From positions 1 to 5,322 of the forward strand of contig CAMIEW010000089.1 of the NCBI GenBank assembly GCA_946222055.1: a DNA stretch of 5,322 bases, given 5' to 3'. The notes under the pieces were generated by a model. That model was not told the DNA's origin. It worked only from the letters and a program-made list of their open reading frames with translations, and did no database searches. Source of the stretch: an uncultured Porphyromonas sp. GTDB lineage: Bacteria > Bacteroidota > Bacteroidia > Bacteroidales > Porphyromonadaceae. Positions 1 through 5,322 of the stretch are shown here, one piece after another (the first letter of the stretch is position 1; each line of letters starts with the position of its first letter). The position numbers and the translations under genes were made by a program.

Positions 1-1942
1 GGACGAGCTACGGAGTATCCGCCGGGCGATCCGCTCGCTCGAGAGCTCGCTCGGGGCCACGATGCAGAGGGTCCTCCGCCATGCCCGACAGCAGGGCTGG
101 GTCGATGCTGATGCCTCAGCCGTGATGCGCGACGGTCGCCTCCTCCTGCCGATCAACCCCGGCAATAAGCGCGACATCCGAGGCATCGTCTACGAGGAGT
201 CGGCGACCGGCAAGACGCTCTTCGTGGAGCCGGAGGAGGTGGTGCTGCTGCACAATGAGATAAGAGAGAAGGAGGGCGAGGAGCGGCAGGAGATCCTCCG
301 ACTTCTCCACGCCTTCGCTGACCGACTACGACCCTGGCTTGACACGGTGCGTGATGACATCACGATCCTCGGGATCCTTGACTTTGTCCACGCCAAGGTA
401 CTACTCGCAGGGGAGATGGATGCGGTGGTACCGGTGATCGAGACGGGAGAGCAGCGTATGGAGTGGTGGAAGGCGCGTCACCCTCTCCTCGAGCGACACC
501 TGCGTGAGGAGGGAAGATCCCTCGTCCCGCTCGACATCAAGCTCTCTCCGGAGGATCGGATCCTCATCGTATCGGGACCAAATGCGGGTGGCAAGTCGAT
601 CACCCTTAAGACCGTGGGACTGCTTCAGTATATGCTACAATGTGGCCTCGCCGTGCCGATGCAGGACCACAGCGTGATGATGCTCTTTGACAAGATCTTC
701 ATCGACATCGGTGACCAGCAGTCGCTTGAGGACGACCTATCCACCTACTCGAGTCACCTGACGAATATCAAGTTTTTCACCCGCAACGCCACGGACAGGA
801 CGCTGCTGCTGATCGACGAGTTTGGCAGCGGGACTGAGCCGACCATCGGTGGGGCAATTGCTGAGGGTGCACTGGAGCAATTCCGACTTATGGGCGCCTA
901 CGGTGTGGTGACGACCCACTACGGCAACCTGAAGGACTACGCCTCAACGCACGACGGACTGATGAATGGGGCGATGCTCTTCGACCGGCAGCGGATCCAG
1001 CCGCTTTACCAGCTGGTGATCGGCCAGCCGGGGAGCTCCTTTGCCATCGAGATCGCCAGGAGCATTGGTCTCCCGGAGGTGATCCTCGACTACGCCTCAG
1101 AGCAGGTGGGCGAGGACTTTATGCTGCAGGACAAGTACCTCCAGGACATCATGCGCGACAAGGCCTACTGGGGTCGGAAGCGATCGGAAGTACACAAGCG
1201 GGAGAAGGAGCTCGAGGAGGAGCGTATCCGGCTCCAGCAAAAGCTCGATGCCCTCCAGTCTAAGCGTGAGAGCGTCCTCTCAAAGGCACATCAGGAAGCT
1301 CTGGACATCGTCTCGTCAGCCAACGCTGCGGTGGAGAAAACGATCCGCGATATCAAGACAGCCAAGGCAGATAAAGAGCGGACAAAGAAGGCTCGGCAAA
1401 AGCTGGACAATAAGCGCACCTCACTCGAGCAGAGGGTGCAGCCAAAGGAGAAGCGGGAGCAGAAAAAGAGCAACGTATCAAGAGAGGGGATCACCGTCGG
1501 TACCGGAGTGACGCTCGAGGGAGGAAATACGGTGGGCGAGGTGACCGAGATCAAGGGGAAGGAGGCACGAGTCTCCCTCGGAAGCATCACCGTCACCGTG
1601 CCACTCTCCAAGCTCACTCCCACAATCCGCAAGCAGACCATCATCCACAAGGAGCCGCCCAAGGTGGTGGAGATGCAGTCCGATGAGCGTCGGTTAGCCT
1701 TCAAGCCCCTCCTCGACTGCCGGGGACAGCGGGTAGACGAAGCCCTTCGGGCGGTGACCGGATTTCTTGACGAAGCAGTGAGCTACGGTATGAGTATCGT
1801 CAGGATCCTCCACGGCACCGGCACGGGAGCACTCCGTCAGTCGATCCGCGAGCTACTGTCGGATCACCCACACGTAGCCTCCTACGAGGACGAGCGTGCT
1901 GATCTCGGAGGAGCAGGCATCACGGTCGTACACATCGGCTGA
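1..1942 (+). CDS. mutS2: MutS2 family ATPase/Smr-domain protein, 5'-truncated by window edge
   Basis: The reading frame is open from base 2, so the ATG at 62 is internal. About 646 residues are visible; full MutS2 proteins are usually near 780-840, so roughly 150-200 N-terminal residues are missing. Numbering from the ATG at 62, the MutS-type ATPase shows Walker A GPNAGGKS (172-179), the signature stretch STYSSHLTNI (227-236), Walker B LLLIDE with Asp252-Glu253, and the switch His in TTHY (284-287). A charged coiled coil follows (about 360-475), then a small KOW-like beta domain (about 481-525) and a C-terminal Smr domain (about 551-626) with LDCRG and HGTGTGALRQ. MutS2 lacks the mismatch-recognition domain of MutS. 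In other bacteria it binds branched DNA and limits recombination, and in Bacillus it acts on collided ribosomes; which role applies here cannot be read from the sequence. It faces the next gene tail to tail. The family assignment is very secure. Confidence 0.97.
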   Translation, partial: DELRSIRRAIRSLESSLGATMQRVLRHARQQGWVDADASAVMRDGRLLLPINPGNKRDIRGIVYEESATGKTLFVEPEEVVLLHNEIREKEGEERQEILRLLHAFADRLRPWLDTVRDDITILGILDFVHAKVLLAGEMDAVVPVIETGEQRMEWWKARHPLLERHLREEGRSLVPLDIKLSPEDRILIVSGPNAGGKSITLKTVGLLQYMLQCGLAVPMQDHSVMMLFDKIFIDIGDQQSLEDDLSTYSSHLTNIKFFTRNATDRTLLLIDEFGSGTEPTIGGAIAEGALEQFRLMGAYGVVTTHYGNLKDYASTHDGLMNGAMLFDRQRIQPLYQLVIGQPGSSFAIEIARSIGLPEVILDYASEQVGEDFMLQDKYLQDIMRDKAYWGRKRSEVHKREKELEEERIRLQQKLDALQSKRESVLSKAHQEALDIVSSANAAVEKTIRDIKTAKADKERTKKARQKLDNKRTSLEQRVQPKEKREQKKSNVSREGITVGTGVTLEGGNTVGEVTEIKGKEARVSLGSITVTVPLSKLTPTIRKQTIIHKEPPKVVEMQSDERRLAFKPLLDCRGQRVDEALRAVTGFLDEAVSYGMSIVRILHGTGTGALRQSIRELLSDHPHVASYEDERADLGGAGITVVHIG

Positions 1943-1993
1943 CGACTCCAGTCAAGTCTCCCCTAAGGATGCTTACGAGACCGAGTACAGCTG

Positions 1994-2022
1994 CAAATAT
2001 ACTACCCCCGGAAGGAGTCAAA
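1994..2022 (-). promoter_or_regulatory. Candidate Bacteroidetes-type promoter pointing into the mutS2 3' end
   Basis: Read on the minus strand, TTTG (2022-2019) is followed after 17 nt by TATATTTG (2001-1994), an exact match to the TAnnTTTG -7 element described for Bacteroides; the usual spacing to the -33 TTTG is slightly longer, about 19-20. Transcription would begin near 1985-1990 and run antisense to the end of mutS2. No minus-strand gene lies downstream in the visible sequence. The match could easily be chance in an AT-rich gap. Confidence 0.2.
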
Positions 2023-2057
2023 GTCTCGTATGGTCTTCTTCCTGCAATAACCATCCC

Positions 2058-2086
2058 CATCAGTCAGAAGTCATACTGATGTCTTT
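2058..2086. terminator. Candidate stem-loop, possible bidirectional terminator
   Basis: CATCAGT (2058-2064) is perfectly complementary to ACTGATG (2075-2081), with a 10-nt loop. On the plus strand the stem is followed by TCTTT, a weak T-tract; on the minus strand it is followed by GGGGATGG, which is not T-rich. Its place between convergent 3' ends fits a terminator for mutS2 and perhaps for the opposing operon, but the stem is short and only moderately GC-rich, so the call is tentative. Confidence 0.35.
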
Positions 2087-2122
2087 CCGACAAAGGACCT
2101 TTACTATGATATAGGATAAGGG

Positions 2123-3379
2123 TCAGAAGCGGGATGTGGAGCCACCGCCACCGGAGGATCCACCGCCAAAGCCGCCACCAAAGCTACCGCCACCGCCGAA
2201 GCCTCCGCCGCCGAAGCCTCCGCCCCAGATTACCGGACCGAAACCACTACCCCGGCGGCGGATACGCGCCGAGCGATCGGTATGGCCGCAGTGCTCACAC
2301 TTGCCGACCGTCACCTGCCTGCCATAAGCATTGACAGAGACAGAAGCATGGTAAGCCTTCACGCCACATGAGGGACAGCGATAGTACTCCCGAGAGTCTC
2401 TATCGAGGCTCATCACCTGCGACCGGTGGCACTGATCACAGACCAGCACCGGATGGGCGACACTCCGAAGCTTCTCCTCAAGAGCCTCTCCGGCATTGAG
2501 ATACGATAAGTTATTAGGATACCTCAGTCGAGTGATGGTACCATGAGAGCCGCAGTAGGGGCAGTCCTTGAGGCGACGCTGCCACTTCGACTTCAGCCAT
2601 AGATATACGGGCAGGAAGATCAGGAGAAATCCCGGCAGGAAACCTATCGCCATCGGGAGTACCTCCGACCCTCTTCGCCTGAGGATGGAGTACTTCTCCG
2701 CCGGCGTACCTCCTCGACGAACCCGTCCGAAGAGTCCCAGCAGAGCCAGCACCGCCACCACCACAGAGAGGATCCCATAGCCGGCAAAGATCGTCAGCAG
2801 ATCCTCGTCGCTTATCTCATCGTCGGTGTAGTCGACGTTCCCGTCATTGGAGGGATCGTAGCCCCCGCTGAGATAGGTGTCTATCTGACTGATCCCGGCG
2901 AGGAAAGCATCCTTGGACCTCCCCTCCTTGATCCCCGGGATGAGGATCTGCTGGGAGATGCCGTAGGTAGCTGCATCGGGCAGTGCCCCCTCGAGACCAT
3001 ACCCGGTCTCGAAGCGGATCAGCCGACGCCTCTGGGTCACATAGAGGATCAGCAGGCCATTATCATCCTCAGCCTTACCGAGTCCCCAGAGGCGGAAGAG
3101 CTCCTCCGTAAAGGTCTCCGGGTCATCATTCTCAATCGCCGGCAGCACCACCAGCACCGCCTCCACGGTATGCCGCTCTCTCAGGTCGTAGAGAGCTCGG
3201 TCTATCTCCGACCGCTCCTCCGGTGTGAAGTACCCCTCCGGGTCGCTGACGAAGCGTCGGTAGTCCTGCTTCTGGACATTAGGCACATCCTCCGGGCGAT
3301 AGTCCCGCACCTCAGCCCTTGCCACCCCGGAGAGGAGCAGCAGGAGCAAGGTAAGGGGAAGGAGAAAGAACCGCTTCAC
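2123..3379 (-). CDS. TPM-domain (YgcG/DUF477-like) secreted membrane protein with double CxxC pairs and Gly-rich tail
   Basis: The product is 418 aa. It starts at a GTG (3379-3377), chosen because a clean signal peptide begins there: KR, a leucine-rich core (4-17) and ARA before a likely cut after residue 22. The TPM domain spans about 35-170 and carries the family stretch around DNGLLILYV (106-114) and GYGLEGALPDA (126-136). Two hydrophobic segments follow (about 194-218 and 240-262), then four CxxC pairs at 273-276, 314-317, 335-338 and 361-364, which look like two zinc ribbons. The protein ends in a glycine-rich tail (386-413) closing STSRF, a tail type common in this family. TPM proteins include plant TLP18.3, reported as an acid phosphatase involved in photosystem II repair; bacterial functions are poorly known. 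The gene begins 2 nt after the lemA stop, so translation is probably coupled. The family is secure; the specific role is unknown. Confidence 0.93.
   Translation of the reverse strand: MKRFFLLPLTLLLLLLSGVARAEVRDYRPEDVPNVQKQDYRRFVSDPEGYFTPEERSEIDRALYDLRERHTVEAVLVVLPAIENDDPETFTEELFRLWGLGKAEDDNGLLILYVTQRRRLIRFETGYGLEGALPDAATYGISQQILIPGIKEGRSKDAFLAGISQIDTYLSGGYDPSNDGNVDYTDDEISDEDLLTIFAGYGILSVVVAVLALLGLFGRVRRGGTPAEKYSILRRRGSEVLPMAIGFLPGFLLIFLPVYLWLKSKWQRRLKDCPYCGSHGTITRLRYPNNLSYLNAGEALEEKLRSVAHPVLVCDQCHRSQVMSLDRDSREYYRCPSCGVKAYHASVSVNAYGRQVTVGKCEHCGHTDRSARIRRRGSGFGPVIWGGGFGGGGFGGGGSFGGGFGGGSSGGGGSTSRF
2193..2222 (-). repeat. Perfect 15-bp tandem duplication in the Gly-rich tail of the TPM protein
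   Basis: The 15-base unit CCGCCGAAGCCTCCG (plus strand) occurs at 2193-2207 and again without change at 2208-2222. In the minus-strand gene it encodes a five-residue GGGFG-type unit. Related but diverged copies flank it, across the whole Gly-coding stretch of about 2139-2222. Because the unit is a multiple of three, gain or loss would change tail length without breaking the frame. Confidence 0.9.
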
Positions 3380-3381
3380 GG

Positions 3382-3984
3382 TCAGAACTTCACCTCAGGG
3401 GCACGATCCGCGCCGGCGACAGACTCAAAGTAAGGCTTAGCCTTGAAGCCCAGGATAGAGCCAAAGATGTTATTGGGGAACTTGCGGACAAAGGTATTAT
3501 ACTCCTGTGTCACCTCATTGAAGCGCTTCCGCTCCGTAGAGATGCGGTTCTCTGTCCCCTCGAGCTGCACTTGGAGAGCCTTGAAGTTCTCATTCGCCTT
3601 CAGATCCGGGTAGCGCTCCGAGACAGCGAGGAGTCGGCCGAGAGCCTGGGAGAGCTCACCCTGAGCCTGCTGATAGGCAGCAAGATCCTCGGGGGTCATC
3701 TTCGTCGGATCGACAGTCATCTGAGTCGCCTTGGCACGTGCCTCCACGACACCCTCCAGCGTCTCCCGCTCATGGGTGGCATAGCCCTTCACCGTATTGA
3801 CAAGATTGGGGATCAGGTCGGCACGACGCTGGTACTGATTCTCCACCTGGCTCCACGCCTGGCGCACGCCCTCCTCTTGCTGCACCGCCTTATTATTGAA
3901 GCTGATGCCGGCGACGACCGCCCAGAGGACAAGCAGGATGAGGATGACAATGGCTATCAGGCCGCCTTTATTACTCTTACTCAT
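3382..3984 (-). CDS. lemA: LemA family membrane-anchored protein
   Basis: The product is 200 aa, the usual size for the family. A short charged N-terminus (MSKSNKGG) precedes one transmembrane segment (about 9-28), so the protein is probably anchored with the rest outside the cytoplasm. The body is helical and matches LemA: YQRRADLIPNLVNTVKGYA (51-69) with HE after it, then RLLAVSERYPDLKANENF (117-134) and NRISTERKRFNEVTQEYN (146-163), and a conserved end with FPNNIFGSILGFK (169-181). The ATG at 3984 is the only start that supplies the anchor intact; no Shine-Dalgarno is evident upstream, as is common in Bacteroidetes. It lies 33 nt after pyrI and 2 nt before the TPM gene, a frequent partner. 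LemA proteins have no established biochemical activity; envelope and stress links are suggested for some relatives. Confidence 0.95.
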   Translation of the reverse strand: MSKSNKGGLIAIVILILLVLWAVVAGISFNNKAVQQEEGVRQAWSQVENQYQRRADLIPNLVNTVKGYATHERETLEGVVEARAKATQMTVDPTKMTPEDLAAYQQAQGELSQALGRLLAVSERYPDLKANENFKALQVQLEGTENRISTERKRFNEVTQEYNTFVRKFPNNIFGSILGFKAKPYFESVAGADRAPEVKF

Positions 3985-4017
3985 GATTACTCTATTGTTA
4001 GGGGTTTATACTCTTAT

Positions 4018-4488
4018 TTACTCATCGCAAAGGACGATCTCGCCGCGGTGCACCTTGCGGGTGCAGTACTCGCACTGCATGATCTCCTGATCCCGATCGA
4101 GGAGGCGGAAGGCACTCTTCATCGGTTCGTTATTGGTGATGCACTTAGGATTGGGGCACCGGACGAGACCGCGAATGTCGTCCGGCAGGGTGACGTACTT
4201 CTTCTCCACTACCTCGTACTCACGGATCACATTGATCACGATCTCTGACGAGACGAGTGCGAGGCGATTGAGCTCCTCCTCGGTGAAGAACTTATCCTCC
4301 ACCTTGATGATCCCCTTCTGTCCGATCCGCTTGCTGCGGAGGTTCTGCCCAATGGTGATAGGCACGTCGAGGCTGTCGAGGTGAAGGAGACGGACCACCT
4401 TGAAGAGGTGCTCCACAGGGATATGGTCGATGACAGACCCATTCTTGATCGCATTGACCCGCAGCTGACCTTTCTCTACTTTAGTCAT
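4018..4488 (-). CDS. pyrI: Aspartate carbamoyltransferase regulatory subunit
   Basis: The product is 156 aa, close to the 153 of E. coli PyrI. PyrI has no catalysis; it holds catalytic trimers together in the ATCase holoenzyme and binds nucleotides (in E. coli, CTP and UTP inhibit and ATP activates). The nucleotide-binding N-domain shows IKNGSVIDHIP (14-24), with Asp21 matching the E. coli effector-site Asp19, and QKGIIKVED (57-65), with Lys62 matching Lys60. The zinc domain has Cys111, Cys116, Cys139 and Cys142 in the C-x4-C / C-x2-C arrangement that contacts the catalytic chain. The start is the ATG at 4488-4486: a longer frame reaching 4626 would add 46 unrelated residues and overlap pyrB, while MTKVEKGQLRVNAIKNG aligns with the known N-terminus. 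It follows pyrB by 16 nt, so the two are surely co-transcribed. Confidence 0.97.
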   Translation of the reverse strand: MTKVEKGQLRVNAIKNGSVIDHIPVEHLFKVVRLLHLDSLDVPITIGQNLRSKRIGQKGIIKVEDKFFTEEELNRLALVSSEIVINVIREYEVVEKKYVTLPDDIRGLVRCPNPKCITNNEPMKSAFRLLDRDQEIMQCEYCTRKVHRGEIVLCDE

Positions 4489-4504
4489 AATACTCGTGCT
4501 TTGG

Positions 4505-5322
4505 TTACTCGGTGACAGGGATATCAAGGGCTCGGCAGATAAGAGCCTCACGGACATAGAGACCATTCTGTGCCTGTGTGAAGTAGTAGGCATACTTCGT
4601 CCTATCCACATCCATAGCGATCTCATTGACCCTCGGTAGGGGGTGAAGGACGCGCATCGTCTCCTTGGCGGGACGGAGCATATCGGCTCGGAGGATGAAG
4701 GAGTCCTTCACCGCCTCGTAGTCCTCATCGTCCGTGAAGCGCTCCCGCTGGATCCGCGTCATATAGAGGATGTCGGTCTGAGCGATGATCTCAGGTGTCA
4801 GCTCGTGAGAGTACTCCGTCGGGATATGGTGCTCATCGCAGTAGTCCCTGTACTCCGCCGGTAGAGCCAGCATATCGGGGGAGACGAAGATGAAGTGGGG
4901 GCGGAAGTAATTCATCCCCTCGATCAGCGAGTGGACCGTGCGCCCAAATCGCAGATCCCCCACCATCGTAATCGTGAGATCCTCCAGCCCGCCCTGTGTC
5001 CTGCGGATCGAGTAGAGGTCGAGCATCGTCTGCGAGGGGTGCTGATTGGCGCCATCACCGGCATTGATGATCGGGATCTCCGTCACCTCGCTGGCATACT
5101 TCGCTGCCCCCTCGAGGAAGTGGCGCATGATGATCAAGTCGGCGTAGTTGGAGACCATCTTGATGGTGTCGTGCAGGCTCTCACCCTTCGACGTGCTGCT
5201 GGCACGCGCATCGGAGAAGCCGATCACCCGGCCGCGCAGGCGATTGACAGCGGTCTCAAAGCTGAGGCGAGTCCTCGTGGAGGGCTCAAAAAAAAGCGTC
5301 GCCGCAACGCGACCCTGTAGGA
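4505..5322 (-). CDS. pyrB: Aspartate carbamoyltransferase catalytic subunit, 5'-truncated by window edge
   Basis: PyrB joins carbamoyl phosphate and L-aspartate to give carbamoyl aspartate in cytoplasmic pyrimidine synthesis. The frame stays open to the right edge; 271 residues are visible, and about 40 N-terminal ones are missing compared with the 311 of E. coli. Counting from the first full codon (5320), the carbamoyl-phosphate loop STRTR is at 14-18, preceded by FFEP. Further catalytic residues are Ser41 and Lys45 (the 80s loop, STSKGES), Arg66-His67, His94 in HPSQT, Arg127 in GRTVH, Arg189 and Gln191 in MTRIQ, and HPLPR at 226-230. All key residues are present, so the enzyme should be active. 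A GTG at 5227 is an internal Val, since the catalytic loop lies upstream of it. The gene heads the visible part of the pyrB-pyrI-lemA-TPM cluster; its promoter is outside the window. A run of eight T just before STRTR is unusual. Confidence 0.97.
   Translation of the reverse strand, partial: LQGRVAATLFFEPSTRTRLSFETAVNRLRGRVIGFSDARASSTSKGESLHDTIKMVSNYADLIIMRHFLEGAAKYASEVTEIPIINAGDGANQHPSQTMLDLYSIRRTQGGLEDLTITMVGDLRFGRTVHSLIEGMNYFRPHFIFVSPDMLALPAEYRDYCDEHHIPTEYSHELTPEIIAQTDILYMTRIQRERFTDDEDYEAVKDSFILRADMLRPAKETMRVLHPLPRVNEIAMDVDRTKYAYYFTQAQNGLYVREALICRALDIPVTE
5288..5295 (-). repeat. Eight-T homopolymer run inside pyrB
   Basis: The coding strand reads C then eight T then GAG, giving codons CTT TTT TTT GAG (Leu-Phe-Phe-Glu) directly before PSTRTR. 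Such a run can slip during replication or transcription and also contains a U UUU UUU heptamer in the register used for -1 ribosomal frameshifting. Adding one U, or a -1 ribosomal shift, places UGA immediately after the run. Confidence 0.9.

Larger units (their letters stand above)
1943..2122. other. Convergent intergenic region between mutS2 and the TPM-domain gene
   Basis: This 180-bp gap separates the 3' ends of two convergent genes and is more AT-rich than its flanks. I see no credible coding sequence: a plus-strand open frame crossing it (1896-2114) starts inside mutS2 in another frame and resembles no protein I know. The gap contains a 7-bp perfect stem-loop, an imperfect direct repeat AGTCAA(A)GTCTC (1950-1960 and 2017-2027), an 8-bp inverted repeat TACGAGAC/GTCTCGTA (1974-1981 and 2023-2030), and a minus-strand match to the Bacteroidetes promoter pattern. 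Confidence 0.8.

Noticed and set aside
62..64. ATG as the start of mutS2
   Set aside because: The frame is open upstream to the window edge and the protein would lack the N-terminal part found in all MutS2 proteins; this Met is internal.
1291..1704. Minus-strand open frame of 137 codons within mutS2
   Set aside because: It lies opposite the coiled coil and KOW-like domain of mutS2, with no recognisable domain and no separate start context.
2096..2124. Imperfect hairpin GACCTT / AAGGGTC overlapping the TPM gene stop
   Set aside because: It needs a bulge, has few GC pairs and no T-tract on either strand, so it is not supported as a terminator.
2136..2327. Plus-strand proline-rich open frame
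   Set aside because: The proline repeats are the reverse complement of the Gly-coding tail of the TPM gene; nothing independent supports it.
3571..4248. Plus-strand open frame of 225 codons opposite lemA and pyrI
   Set aside because: It is antisense to two well-recognised genes and crosses their junction. Its Leu/His/Asp-rich translation looks like the mirror of a GC-rich coding frame and resembles no family I know.
4489..4626. N-terminal extension of pyrI up to an ATG at 4626
   Set aside because: The 46 extra residues are pyrB sequence in another frame and do not look like PyrI; the ATG at 4488 aligns with the known family N-terminus.
4895..5320. Plus-strand open frame of 141 codons opposite pyrB
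   Set aside because: It is fully antisense to conserved pyrB catalytic sequence. The open frame is explained by GC-rich codon use on the other strand.

Overview
The window reads as an ordinary housekeeping stretch from a GC-rich member of the Bacteroidales, probably a Porphyromonas-like genus. The taxonomic call is an inference. It rests on the protein flavour (a MutS2 with an HGTG-type Smr motif, and a bacterial pyrB plus a separate zinc-binding pyrI), on the lack of Shine-Dalgarno sites at usable distance before the starts, and on one match to the Bacteroidetes promoter pattern TTTG / TAnnTTTG. No mobile element, CRISPR array, tRNA or rRNA is visible.

Layout: from the left edge to 1942 runs the 3' three quarters of mutS2 on the plus strand; its N-terminus lies outside the window. 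A 180-bp convergent gap (1943-2122) follows, holding a short stem-loop and a few other small sequence signals. From 2123 to the right edge everything is on the minus strand. In transcription order it is pyrB (5' end cut by the window edge), pyrI, lemA and a secreted/membrane TPM-domain protein with four CxxC pairs and a Gly-rich tail. The gaps are 16, 33 and 2 nt, so all four genes are probably co-transcribed from a promoter to the right of the window.

How they work together: PyrB and PyrI form aspartate transcarbamoylase, the committed step of pyrimidine synthesis, with PyrI as the nucleotide-sensing regulatory chain. LemA and TPM-domain proteins are often neighbours in bacteria and are thought to act at the cell envelope, but their biochemistry is poorly defined. 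Their placement behind pyrBI is suggestive of shared transcription only, not of a shared pathway. MutS2 belongs to an unrelated unit and acts on branched DNA and/or stalled ribosomes.

I found no convincing undescribed system. The points most worth a second look are an eight-T run in pyrB exactly at the codons before the STRTR catalytic loop, where a net one-U addition or a -1 ribosomal shift gives an immediate stop, and the uncertain membrane topology of the TPM protein, whose paired zinc ribbons would sit outside the cytoplasm by a simple count of membrane segments.
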